Positions 43,499 through 50,598 of a stretch of 64,000 bases of DNA are shown one piece after another. The translations under genes were made by a program, and so were the position numbers. The DNA comes from G963665495 sp963665495. Its GTDB lineage: Bacteria; Desulfobacterota; Desulfovibrionia; Desulfovibrionales; Desulfovibrionaceae. The first letter of the stretch is position 1. Each line of letters begins with the position of its first letter. The DNA is taken from positions 3,534,001 to 3,598,000 of the forward strand of contig OY762289.1 of the NCBI GenBank assembly GCA_963665495.1. Direction: 5' to 3'. The notes below the pieces were generated by a model that saw nothing but the letters and a program-made list of their open reading frames with translations, was not told the origin of the DNA and did no database searches.

Positions 43499-43695
43499 AA
43501 AAGGATTCGCGTTGGCCGGTACGTTTCCTTGAGCCCCAACGGGACGTTATAATTGCAGCCCAGGGCAAGGCCCTGGGTTAAGTAATCCGGGCTAAAAAGC
43601 CCTGTAAGAGCGACATGAAGAAAAGATGTTCTCCTGCCATGCCGCCCTTGCAGGGCTTGGAATTTCACGCGCCCCATACCCAGGGTTGCACCCTG
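43499..43695. repeat. large palindromic repeat, copy 1, left part (interrupted by IS)
   Basis: Starts AAAGGATTCGC and contains the hairpins AGCCCCAACGGG, CCCAGGGCAAGGCCCTGGG, and AGCCCTG...CAGGGCTT. It then continues CCCAGGGTTGCACCCTG, where the insertion sequence begins. It aligns with copy 2 (45207-45436) over almost its full length. The rest of copy 1 follows the element at 45074. Confidence 0.9.
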
Positions 43696-43700
43696 ATGTG

Positions 43701-43715
43701 ATGGACCCGCCCTCC
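43701..43715 (+). repeat. left subterminal inverted repeat of the IS1111-type element
   Basis: ATGGACCCGCCCTCC, 5 bp inside the left end. It matches the inverted right copy at 45054-45068 in 14 of 15 positions. A second inverted match, TAGGAGGACGGGC, overlaps the transposase ribosome site. Confidence 0.85.
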
Positions 43716-43779
43716 TAAATACGGCATCAAAGTGCCAGTGAAGGTAGTGTAATTTCTTCATCACAATAGGAGGACGGGC

Positions 43780-44802
43780 ATGAAAAAAGTTAGCACAATC
43801 GGTCTGGACTTAGCAAAAAACATTTTTCACGTTCATGCAGTTGATGAAAATGGTAAAATGTTGTTTAGGAAAAAACTGTCCAGGAATAACGTATTGGAAT
43901 TTTTTTCAAACACACCAAGATGCCTCGTGGGGATGGAGGCAAGCTGTGGATCTTCTTACTGGGCACGCAAAATTGGAAATCTTGGGCATCAAGCGAAACA
44001 AATCAGCCCTCAGTTTGTAACCCCATATGTAAAAACAAATAAAAATGATTTTAATGATGCAGAAGCTATTTGCGAAGCCGTTTCAAGACCAAATATGCGT
44101 TTTATTCCAATGAAAAATCAAGAGCAGCGTGATATTCAAGCTCTTCATAGAATTAGAGAACGGTTGGTTTCACATCGCACTGCAACAGCGAACCAGGCTA
44201 GAAGCTTACTTCTTGAAAATGGCATATCCATTCCACAGGGGATTAGCAACATACGAAAACAACTGCCATATCACTGTGAAGATCTAAACAACGAACTGAG
44301 CTTGATAGCAAGAGACTATCTTTCTGACTTATATACACAGCTAGCTGATTTAGATACAAAAATAGAGAAATATCAACATCTTTTATCAATTCTAGCGAAG
44401 ACTTCGGAGGTATGCCAACGGTTGATGAAAATACGCGGTGTAGGAATTCTAACGGCCACAGCAGTAGTGGCTTCAGCTGGGGATGGTTCGGAGTTTAAAA
44501 ATGGCCGCCATTTGGCTGCCTGGATAGGGCTTGTTCCAAAACAACATTCATCCGGAGGTAAAACGGTATTAAGGGGCATCAGTAAACGAGGAGATCCCTA
44601 TCTGCGAAAATTACTTATACAAGGCGCACATAACTTATTAAGATACTGCAAAGGAAGATCAGATAAAAGAAGCTTGTGGCTGCAAAGCCTTATGGAAAGA
44701 AAAGGGAAAAGAAAAGCTGCTGTTGCCCAAGCAAACAAGACCGCACGAATAATATGGAGTTTACTTACAACCAACGAGGAATACAAAGAATCCTTTTGTT
44801 GA
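43780..44802 (+). CDS. IS110-family transposase (DEDD / RuvC-like)
   Basis: 340 residues. The N-terminal DEDD (RuvC-like) domain has GLDLAKNIFHVHAVD with the first Asp at about residue 9, VGMEASCGSSYWAR, and NDFNDAEAICEAV. The C-terminal Tnp_20 domain has LMKIRGVGILTATAVVASAGDGSEFKNGRHLAAWIGLVPKQHSSGGKTVLRGISKRGDPYLRKLLIQGA with the conserved Ser in HSSGGK, which is thought to be a nucleophile. It appears intact. The ribosome site AGGAGG precedes the ATG. These recombinases use a guide RNA encoded in the element. Confidence 0.96.
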   Translation: MKKVSTIGLDLAKNIFHVHAVDENGKMLFRKKLSRNNVLEFFSNTPRCLVGMEASCGSSYWARKIGNLGHQAKQISPQFVTPYVKTNKNDFNDAEAICEAVSRPNMRFIPMKNQEQRDIQALHRIRERLVSHRTATANQARSLLLENGISIPQGISNIRKQLPYHCEDLNNELSLIARDYLSDLYTQLADLDTKIEKYQHLLSILAKTSEVCQRLMKIRGVGILTATAVVASAGDGSEFKNGRHLAAWIGLVPKQHSSGGKTVLRGISKRGDPYLRKLLIQGAHNLLRYCKGRSDKRSLWLQSLMERKGKRKAAVAQANKTARIIWSLLTTNEEYKESFC

Positions 44803-45073
44803 GCAAAGACAAAATAGCGATAAATTTTTTAGCGATAAATTCCTGCCTGCGAAGGCCTCACGAGTAATGATGATAAAAACAGTCGAGCTGGCTTCCGGAA
44901 AACCTGAAAAGCCCAGGGGACGTAAGAGTCCGGCACCCTGATAAGGAACGGAAGCGCGAATGATACATCAGGGCCAGGGAATGCAATTCCCGTAACAGGC
45001 CGAATATATGGACGCACTCGATTCTGTTTTTGTCAGGAAAAACTCGTTGCCCCGGAGCGCGGGTCCATATATG
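44803..45073 (+). ncRNA. candidate guide (bridge/seek) RNA in the IS1111-type right end
   Basis: In IS1111 elements the guide RNA lies 3' of the transposase. Here the 271-bp right end has no gene but is rich in hairpins, e.g. GGGAAT-GCA-ATTCCC at 44977-44991. It carries GCACCCTGAT (44933-44942), identical to the left target junction at 43688-43697; ACATCAGGG (44965-44973), complementary to CCCTGATGT at the same junction (43691-43699); and ATATATGGAC (45004-45013), complementary to the element's right terminus (45063-45072). Exact RNA ends are unknown. Confidence 0.6.
45054..45068 (-). repeat. right subterminal inverted repeat of the IS1111-type element
   Basis: Reads ATGGACCCGCGCTCC on the minus strand; pairs with the left copy at 43701-43715. 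Confidence 0.85.
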
Positions 45074-45104
45074 GGCTTTATCTATTGCGCCCCGTTGGGG
45101 CTCT
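45074..45104. repeat. large palindromic repeat, copy 1, right remnant
   Basis: GGCTTTATCTATTGCGCCCC and then GTTGGGGCTC align with the end of copy 2 (GGCTACAGTTATTTCGCCCC). This shows that the insertion sequence split the repeat at CCCTG/GGCT. Confidence 0.85.
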
Positions 45105-45670
45105 GGATTCTTCTTGGCGGAAGCTGGCGGAAAGGCTTTTCGGAGGGAATTGGAATCAGATCATGTGGGAATAAAGGGGAGGGGATCTGATATTGAAAGA
45201 CTAAAGAAAGGATTCGCTCGTGTTGGCCGATCCGTTTCCTTGAGCCCCAACGGGGCGATATAGTTGCAGCCCAGGGCAAGGCCCTGGGTTAAGTAATCCG
45301 GACAAAAAAGCCCTGCAAGGGCGACATGAAGAAAGGATGTTTTCCTGCCATGCCGCCCTTGCAGGGCTTGGAATTTCACGCGCCCCATCCCCAGGGCGTT
45401 GCCCTGGGCTACAGTTATTTCGCCCCTTGGGGCTCTTTTCACTTTGGTGGAGATTGAACAATAAGGCGTTGCTGATTTGGAATTGGAATTTGCAATGCGC
45501 TCCCCAAAAAAAGACAGCACTCCCGTGTTGCCGCGCCGCCACTGGCAAGGCGGCGCGGACAACGCAGAGTGCTTCGGATGAAGCGCATTCTGCAACCAGC
45601 TTGTGGGGGTATGGTGGTTGAGAAATATGGTATGCGCGCAGCCGGCAATACGCGCTGAAAACTCGTACTG
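45105..45670. other. non-coding stretch around repeat copy 2
   Basis: Besides repeat copy 2 I see no gene. Open frames on the minus strand through 45161-45893 run through the palindromes and have no ribosome sites or protein-like patterns. Confidence 0.7.
45207..45436. repeat. large palindromic repeat, copy 2 (uninterrupted)
   Basis: About 230 bp. The left arm (GAGCCCCAACGGGGCG, then GCAGCCCAGGGC-AAG-GCCCTGGG) is roughly the reverse complement of the right arm (CCCAGGGC-GTT-GCCCTGGG, then CGCCCCTTGGGGCTC), around a central pair AAGCCCTGCAAGGGCG / CGCCCTTGCAGGGCTT. The whole could fold as one long hairpin with side hairpins. Similar modular GC-rich repeats, each made of small palindromes, occur in many bacterial phyla. 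No transposase specific to it is present here. Confidence 0.9.
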
Positions 45671-45850
45671 CTATACGTGCAGACGCGGGCGCGGCCGGGG
45701 GGCCTGCTTTTGCTGCTGCTCGCGGAGCACGCGCTGTTCGGACTGTTCGTATTTTCCGTCCATGATGTCCGTGGCCTCGTCCAGAAGATTGCCTTCGGCC
45801 ATGCCTACGGCGGCGGCCATGCGTTCGAGTTTTTCCATGAAGCGAAACAT
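45671..45850 (-). CDS. small hypothetical protein behind a sigma-54 promoter
   Basis: 59 residues. ATG at 45850 is preceded by AAGGAG with 7-nt spacing. The protein begins MFRFMEKLERMAAAVGMAEG, then has an acidic helix and ends with a Gln- and Arg/Pro-rich tail (QQQKQAPRPRPR). No membrane segment or Cys. I do not know a family, but the ribosome site, the codon pattern and the -24/-12 promoter at 45889-45904 argue that it is real. Convergent with nothing; the sigma-54 activator gene lies upstream on the same strand with its own region between. Confidence 0.75.
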   Translation of the reverse strand: MFRFMEKLERMAAAVGMAEGNLLDEATDIMDGKYEQSEQRVLREQQQKQAPRPRPRLHV

Positions 45851-45888
45851 TGGGAGTCTCCTTGCTCGTTTCGGGTTTCCTTTTAACT

Positions 45889-45904
45889 AGCAAGATGCAG
45901 GCCA
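45889..45904 (-). promoter_or_regulatory. sigma-54 (-24/-12) promoter of the small gene
   Basis: Minus strand TGGCCTGCATCTTGCT: GG and GC are separated by exactly 10 nt, and TTGC is intact (consensus TGGCACG-N4-TTGCW, 14 of 16). It is about 27 bp before the ribosome site. Confidence 0.72.
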
Positions 45905-45989
45905 GGATGGCATAATTTCAAAACACCCTGGTATAAAAGAAGATTTTTAAAACTCAATATACTTAGGGGGAGGAGGCTAAAAAGCTGAT

Positions 45990-46004
45990 GTTTCAGATTG
46001 GAAC
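45990..46004. promoter_or_regulatory. activator site GTTTCA-N3-TGGAAC, copy C
   Basis: GTTTCAGATTGGAAC lies about 95 bp upstream of the sigma-54 promoter of the small gene, the usual place for an enhancer-binding protein. It matches in 12 of 12 defined positions the two sites at 49088 and 49130. Confidence 0.78.
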
Positions 46005-46029
46005 GTGACTTTCTCACGATTTTTTAACT

Positions 46030-46077
46030 GCGGGGTCTGGGGGGATCATCCCCCCAGCGGGCCTGGGCAGTGCCCGG
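46030..46077 (+). repeat. partial GC-rich hairpin repeat R5
   Basis: GCGGGGTCTGGGGGGATCATCC and CCCCAGCGGGCCTGGGCAGTGCCC follow the plan of the other repeats (two hairpins) but are diverged. It sits just past the stop of the sigma-54 activator gene. Confidence 0.6.
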
Positions 46078-46107
46078 ATTCCCTTTTGCCGTTCCTTTCC
46101 TCTTCCG

Positions 46108-47454
46108 TTACTCCAGCCCGTACTGCTTCAGCTTGCGCCAGAGGGTCGTACGCGGAATATTGAGGATCTGGGCGGCGAGGCCTTTATTGTACGCGGTTTT
46201 TTCCAGGACTTTGGCGATGTGGCGACGCTCGAGTTCTTCCATGGTCAGCAGCCCTTCGCCTTCCACGGTATCGACTTCGAAGTCCTGCAGATCGTTGGGC
46301 AAATCCTGGAGGCGGACCGCGTCGCAGTCGGTCAGGGCCACGGCCCGTTCGATGATGTTTTCCAGCTCGCGGACGTTGCCGGGAAAGCTGTAGCTGGTGA
46401 GCAGGCTCATGGCCTGGGGCTGGATGGAGCTTACGTTCTTATGGAAGGCCAGGCTGTATTTTTCCATGAAATGGCGCGCCAGCAGCGGGATGTCCTCGTC
46501 CCGCTCGGAGAGCGCGGGCAGGTGGATGGATACCACGTTGAGGCGGAAATAAAGGTCCTCGCGGAAATTGCCTTCCGAGACTTCGTGCTTGAGGTCCTTG
46601 TTGGTGGCGGCCACCACGCGGATGTCCAGGTCGATGGGCCTGGTGCCGCCCACGCGCATGATCCGGCGTTCCTGCAGTACGTGCAGCAGCTTGACCTGCA
46701 TGGTCAGCGGCATCTCGCCGATTTCATCCAGAAAGACCGTACCGCCGTAGGCGGATTCCAGCAGGCCGATCTTGGTGGCTGTGGCGCCGGTAAACGCGCC
46801 CTTTTCATAGCCGAACAGCTCGCTGCTGATAAGCTCCTCGGTAAAGCCGCCGCAGTTGAACATCATGAAAGGCTTGTCCGTACGCGGACTGAGGTTGTGA
46901 ATGGCCCGGGCCACCAATGCCTTGCCCGTGCCGCTCTGCCCCTGCAGCAGCACGTTGCAGTCCACGGGCGCCACCTTGCGGATCAGCGAAAACAGCTCCT
47001 GCATGGGCAGGCTCGAACCGATGATCGCGCCCAGGCCGCCGTCGTCGCGCAGGGCCTCGCGCAGCCGCAGATTTTCCAGCCGCATGGAGATTTTTTCCAG
47101 CGCTCCGGTGATCAGTACGCGGATTTCATCGAGCTTCACGGGCTTGGAGACGTAATGATAGGCACCTGATTTAATGGCGGAAATAGCGGAATCTATGGTG
47201 CCGTAGCCGGTGATCACGATCACCTCGGACTCCGGACGCCTGGCCTTGACCATCTCCAGGATGTCCATGCCGGTAATGTCTGGCAAGCGCAGGTCCGTGA
47301 GCACCACGTCAAAGCCGGTTTCCCCCAGGCGGGCCAGAAAAGACTTGCCCGTGGCAAAGGTCTCCACCTCGTAGCCGTCCTTGCTGAGCGCCTGGCTCAA
47401 GCGACGGCAGACAACGGATTCGTCGTCGATGACCGCGATACGCGTCTTGCTCAT
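46108..47454 (-). CDS. sigma-54-dependent response regulator (NtrC family)
   Basis: 448 residues. A receiver domain (about 1-120) has the Asp in FDVVLTDLRLPDITG and Lys in VSKPVKLDE. The AAA+ central domain has GQSGTGKALVARAIH (Walker A), the sigma-54-contact GAFTGA loop (YEKGAFTGATATKIG) and the Walker B TVFLDEIGEMP. The C-terminal Fis-type helix-turn-helix is in IAKVLEKTAYNKGLAAQILNIPRTTLWRKLKQYGL. It activates RNA polymerase with sigma-54. Its start overlaps the end of the kinase gene by 4 bp. Two sigma-54 promoters with shared activator palindromes flank this pair, so it is the best candidate to bind them. Confidence 0.97.
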   Translation of the reverse strand: MSKTRIAVIDDESVVCRRLSQALSKDGYEVETFATGKSFLARLGETGFDVVLTDLRLPDITGMDILEMVKARRPESEVIVITGYGTIDSAISAIKSGAYHYVSKPVKLDEIRVLITGALEKISMRLENLRLREALRDDGGLGAIIGSSLPMQELFSLIRKVAPVDCNVLLQGQSGTGKALVARAIHNLSPRTDKPFMMFNCGGFTEELISSELFGYEKGAFTGATATKIGLLESAYGGTVFLDEIGEMPLTMQVKLLHVLQERRIMRVGGTRPIDLDIRVVAATNKDLKHEVSEGNFREDLYFRLNVVSIHLPALSERDEDIPLLARHFMEKYSLAFHKNVSSIQPQAMSLLTSYSFPGNVRELENIIERAVALTDCDAVRLQDLPNDLQDFEVDTVEGEGLLTMEELERRHIAKVLEKTAYNKGLAAQILNIPRTTLWRKLKQYGLE

Positions 47455-48944
47455 GGCGCGGCCTTCCCGGGGGAGTCGCCCGGATGTTTGTCTCTGTCCA
47501 CGGGGAGAAACACGGAAAAGACCGAGCCTTTGCCGGGCTCGCTGCGGACCTCCATCCGGCCGCCGTGGCGCTTGACGATGGAGTAGGTCACGGAAAGGCC
47601 CAGGCCCGTGCCCTTGCCCACTTCCTTGGTGGTGAAAAAGGGTTCGAAGATGTGCTGCTGCTTCTGCGGATCGATGCCCACGCCCGTGTCGCTGACGTCG
47701 ATCCGTACGGTTCCGGCCACGTCGGTTTCGGCGCGTATGCCGATGTTCCCGCCCTCGGGCATGGCCTGGATGGCGTTGATCAGCAGGTTCATGAAGACCT
47801 GCTGCAGGTTCTGCATGTTGCCGTCCACCTGGGGCAGATTCTCCGGGATGGCAACGTCCAGCGAGACCCCGGACATGAGCAGCTGGTTCCTGATCAGCTT
47901 GACCGTGCTCTGCAAGACATCCCGCAGAGCCAGAGTCTTGAACGCGGGTTGCTCGGTACGCGAAAAGTCCAGCAGATTGCGGACGATGTCGCTGGCCCGT
48001 TCGGTCTGCAGAATAATGTCCTGAAGCATTTCGCCCGCGTCCTCGTCCAGTTCCTCCGCATAGAGGTCGTTGAGAGTTTCGGCCGTGAGCGAGATGTTGT
48101 TGATGGGATTGTTGAGTTCGTGCGCGATACCTGCCGTGAAGGTGCCCAGAGCCGCGATTTTCCTGGCCTGGAGCAGATCCTCCTGGTTGGTTTCCAGTTC
48201 GTAGGCCATCCTGTTGAACGCGCCGATCAGACCGGAAATTTCCGCGATCTCCCGTTCCTTGAGCGGAATGGGCCGGAAATCCCCCCGGGCCACGCGCTGG
48301 GTGGTCTGGCGGACGATGCCCAGAGGCTTGAGCAGCCCCACGGCAACGAGTTTCATCACCAGCACCATGACCAGGATGAACACCACGATGGAAATAAACG
48401 GGATTAGCGATGTACGGACAATGGCTTTGTGGATGCGCTGCCGCTTGGTATTCAGCATGGCCTCCGCGGCCTCCACCATCTGCTTGCCCAGCTCCCGAAT
48501 CCGCGCCTGTTCCGTACGGTTGGGCGTTTTCTCCCCCTTGGCGGACTCGATAATCTGCCGGTATTCCGAACAGATATTCTTCACCCGCTCGAACTGCTGC
48601 TTGCCGACCACTTCGCGCATGTCGGGCTGTAGTTCGGTCACCAGAGTGGCAATTCGCCCCAGGTAGTCGATGCTCTCCTGCAGGCTGCTGGGATCGTCAT
48701 ACAGCAGGTAGTTTTTTTCAAACCGCCGGACTTCCAGGATGTTGTTCAATAAATCCTCATAGCGTTCGAGCAGCAGCAGCCGCTCTTTGACCATGTCCAG
48801 ACTCCAGTAATTCAGCAGCGCCAGCGCCAGCACCGAGACGAACGTCGCCACGAAGACCAGAAACATCTTGCCCTTGATGGAACGCCAGAACGTGCCCAGC
48901 CGGGTGCTGGGCGCCACTTGCAACGTACAGCTCTGAGAATCCAT
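47451..48944 (-). CDS. sensor histidine kinase partner of the sigma-54 activator
   Basis: 497 residues. Membrane segment at about 26-48, a periplasmic helical domain of about 140 residues, second segment (LIPFISIVVFILVMVLVMKLVAVGLL), HAMP linker (RQTTQRVARGDFRPIPLKEREIAE), HisKA with AGIAHELNNPINNISLTAE, and HATPase_c with DTGVGIDPQKQQHIFEPFFTTK and GTGLGLSV. The His-Glu-Leu-Asn-Asn-Pro motif marks the NtrB/PhoR-like type that pairs with NtrC-type regulators. The periplasmic domain is rich in charged helices like a four-helix bundle; the signal is unknown. Confidence 0.96.
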   Translation of the reverse strand: MDSQSCTLQVAPSTRLGTFWRSIKGKMFLVFVATFVSVLALALLNYWSLDMVKERLLLLERYEDLLNNILEVRRFEKNYLLYDDPSSLQESIDYLGRIATLVTELQPDMREVVGKQQFERVKNICSEYRQIIESAKGEKTPNRTEQARIRELGKQMVEAAEAMLNTKRQRIHKAIVRTSLIPFISIVVFILVMVLVMKLVAVGLLKPLGIVRQTTQRVARGDFRPIPLKEREIAEISGLIGAFNRMAYELETNQEDLLQARKIAALGTFTAGIAHELNNPINNISLTAETLNDLYAEELDEDAGEMLQDIILQTERASDIVRNLLDFSRTEQPAFKTLALRDVLQSTVKLIRNQLLMSGVSLDVAIPENLPQVDGNMQNLQQVFMNLLINAIQAMPEGGNIGIRAETDVAGTVRIDVSDTGVGIDPQKQQHIFEPFFTTKEVGKGTGLGLSVTYSIVKRHGGRMEVRSEPGKGSVFSVFLPVDRDKHPGDSPGKAAP

Positions 48945-49087
48945 AGACGGTTCCTTCTTATTTCAAAAAAACAGCAATGCGCGGGGGAGCCCCAACGCCG
49001 CGAATAAAGGCGAGGAAAAATATTTTTCCTTGCAGAGCGAAATTTTTTTGTCCCTGCCGTCCCTCTTTATCCGTGGACGCATCCTAT

Positions 49088-49102
49088 GTTTCAAAATGGA
49101 AC
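49088..49102. promoter_or_regulatory. activator site GTTTCA-N3-TGGAAC, copy A
   Basis: GTTTCAAAATGGAAC. It lies about 115 bp upstream of the sigma-54 promoter at 49209 and 42 bp centre-to-centre from copy B. Confidence 0.8.
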
Positions 49103-49129
49103 ATGTCCAGAGATAATTCTTTTTTTCAC

Positions 49130-49144
49130 GTTCCACTATGAAAC
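49130..49144. promoter_or_regulatory. activator site, copy B (inverted)
   Basis: GTTCCACTATGAAAC, which on the minus strand reads GTTTCATAGTGGAAC. It is 65 bp before the sigma-54 promoter, on the same DNA face as copy A given the 42-bp spacing (about four turns). Confidence 0.8.
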
Positions 49145-49208
49145 CTCCGGGATTGTGCTTTTTTGCACAATTTTTTCCAACAAGTTGTTTTAAAAAGATA
49201 ATTCCACT

Positions 49209-49224
49209 TGGCACCCCGGTTGCT
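49209..49224 (+). promoter_or_regulatory. sigma-54 (-24/-12) promoter of the universal stress protein operon
   Basis: TGGCACCCCGGTTGCT matches the consensus TGGCACG-N4-TTGCW in all but one position, with GG-N10-GC. The transcription start would be near 49235, about 11 nt before the ATG. Confidence 0.9.
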
Positions 49225-49245
49225 AGATTGGGAGTCGAGGAAATC

Positions 49246-49659
49246 ATGGAACGTATTTTAGTCAGTATGAGTAACCGCATAATCCCCTGGGAGGCGTTGA
49301 CGCGATCCGTCGCCCTGGCCAGGAGGATCAATGCGCAGGTTTTCGTCCTCACGGTGGTTGGGCCTGGCAAATCGATGGACGACATCGATCCTGAAAATCG
49401 CACCAAGCTTGATCAGCTGGTGGAGGCTGCCGGACAGGATGGAGTGCATATTGATTCATTCATTTCGGAGGGGAACTATGAAGACGAGGTGATAACGTTT
49501 GTCAAACACAACAAAATTACGCTGCTAGTTACCGAATACGGCACGGGCGGGGACAAAGAGCATGAACGCGAACAGGCTTCCCTGCAGCAAATCCGCCACC
49601 GGGTTTCGTGCCGTGTGGAAATAGTTACTCCGAGAAAATCGGATTACAAAAGGAAATGA
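49246..49659 (+). CDS. universal stress protein (UspA family)
   Basis: 137 residues from the ATG at 49246; upstream frame (to 49138) has no support, and GAGG precedes the ATG. UspA fold: MERILVSMSNRIIPWEALTRSVALARR at the N-terminus, FVLTVVGPG, and ITLLVTEYGTG at about the ATP-loop position; the usual G-2x-G-9x-G(S/T) loop is not clear, so ATP binding is uncertain. First gene after the sigma-54 promoter; the next gene starts 2 bp after its stop. Confidence 0.82.
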   Translation: MERILVSMSNRIIPWEALTRSVALARRINAQVFVLTVVGPGKSMDDIDPENRTKLDQLVEAAGQDGVHIDSFISEGNYEDEVITFVKHNKITLLVTEYGTGGDKEHEREQASLQQIRHRVSCRVEIVTPRKSDYKRK

Positions 49660-49661
49660 CA

Positions 49662-50597
49662 ATGGATTTCTTACACCTTTATCTGCCGATCGCGGGCAAC
49701 AGCGTGAACATCCTGACCATTCTTGGCCTGGGCGGCGCTGTGGGACTGCTTTCCGGTATTTTTGGCGTGGGCGGAGGCTTTTTGATGACTCCTCTTCTGA
49801 TCATGTTCGGCATTCCGCCGACCGTTGCCGCCGCATCGGATTCCAACCAGATCGTCGGCGCTTCCACCTCCGGCACGCTGGCCCACTTCCGCCTGGGCAA
49901 CGTGGACATCAAAATGGGAGTCATGCTGCTCATCGGCGGCGTCGTGGGCGGCACACTGGGCGTCCAGGTCATCAAGGTCCTGCGCGCCATGGGTAACGCC
50001 GACTTCCTGATCAACATCACCTACGTACTGATGCTCGGCTTCGTGGGCGGCTACATGTTCATCGAAAGCCTGCAGTCCATGAAAAAGAGCAAGGCTCCCG
50101 CGGCAACGGAAGCAAAGCCCAAAAAAGAATCCAAAATGGGCGCCATGCTTAACGCTCTGCCCTTTCAGACCGACTTCACCCGCTCCGGCGTACGGATGTC
50201 CGCGCTGATGCCCCTGATTCTGGGCACCCTGGTCGGCGTACTTTCCGCCATCATGGGCGTGGGCGGCGGTTTCATCATGGTTCCGGTCATGGTCTACCTG
50301 CTGCGGATGCCCATGCACGTGGTTGTGGGCACCAGCCTGTTTCAGATTCTGTTCACCTGCATCAACGTCACCATCATGCAGTCCGCCACCAACCACACCG
50401 TGGACTTCGTGCTGGCCTTCCTGATGCTGGTGGGTTCCTCCATCGGCGCCCAGGTCGGCACCAAGATCGGCCAGAAGCTCCAGGGTGACCAGCTCAAGAT
50501 CCTGCTGGCTTCGCTGGTTCTGGCTGTCATGTGTAAAATGCTCTACGGACTGCTGGCCACGCCGAGCACCATGCTGGCCTATGTGGGAGGTCATTAA
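49662..50597 (+). CDS. TauE/SafE-family anion exporter
   Basis: 311 residues from the ATG at 49662 (an in-frame ATG at 49656 overlaps the stop of the stress protein, ATGA; AGGA spacing favours the second). About eight membrane segments with two inverted repeats: LLSGIFGVGGGFLMTPLLIMFGIPPTVAAASDSNQIVG and VLSAIMGVGGGFIMVPVMVYLLRMPMHVVVGTSLFQIL, the family hallmark. Members move sulfite, taurine-derived sulfonates or other small organic anions across the inner membrane. A cytosolic loop of about 60 residues, rich in Lys, lies between the halves. The specific anion is unknown. Confidence 0.95.
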   Translation: MDFLHLYLPIAGNSVNILTILGLGGAVGLLSGIFGVGGGFLMTPLLIMFGIPPTVAAASDSNQIVGASTSGTLAHFRLGNVDIKMGVMLLIGGVVGGTLGVQVIKVLRAMGNADFLINITYVLMLGFVGGYMFIESLQSMKKSKAPAATEAKPKKESKMGAMLNALPFQTDFTRSGVRMSALMPLILGTLVGVLSAIMGVGGGFIMVPVMVYLLRMPMHVVVGTSLFQILFTCINVTIMQSATNHTVDFVLAFLMLVGSSIGAQVGTKIGQKLQGDQLKILLASLVLAVMCKMLYGLLATPSTMLAYVGGH

Positions 50598-50598
50598 T

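Larger units (their letters stand above)
43696..45073 (+). mobile_element. IS110-family insertion sequence, IS1111-type
   Basis: About 1378 bp. The boundaries are set by comparison with the uninterrupted repeat copy 2: the target reads ...CACCCTG then GGCTTTATC. One G at the junction is shared, so each end is certain to within 1 bp. Subterminal inverted repeats ATGGACCCGC(C)CTCC at 43701-43715 and, inverted, ATGGACCCGC(G)CTCC at 45054-45068 (14 of 15 match) fit the IS1111 subgroup. The short left end (85 bp) and long right end (270 bp) are typical of IS1111. No target duplication beyond 1 bp. It is more AT-rich than its neighbours, suggesting recent arrival. Confidence 0.9.
48945..49245. other. 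regulatory region between the kinase and the universal stress protein
   Basis: 301 bp between divergent transcripts, holding two activator palindromes (49088, 49130) and a sigma-54 promoter (49209). No gene. Confidence 0.85.

Noticed and set aside
43499..45436. CRISPR array
   Set aside because: Only two copies of a long palindromic repeat are present, one split by an insertion sequence, with no regular spacers and no cas genes.
45161..45893. Long minus-strand open frames of up to 230 codons across repeat copy 2
   Set aside because: They run through palindromic repeat DNA, lack ribosome sites, have biased Arg/Pro/Ala composition, and one overlaps the better-supported small gene in another frame.
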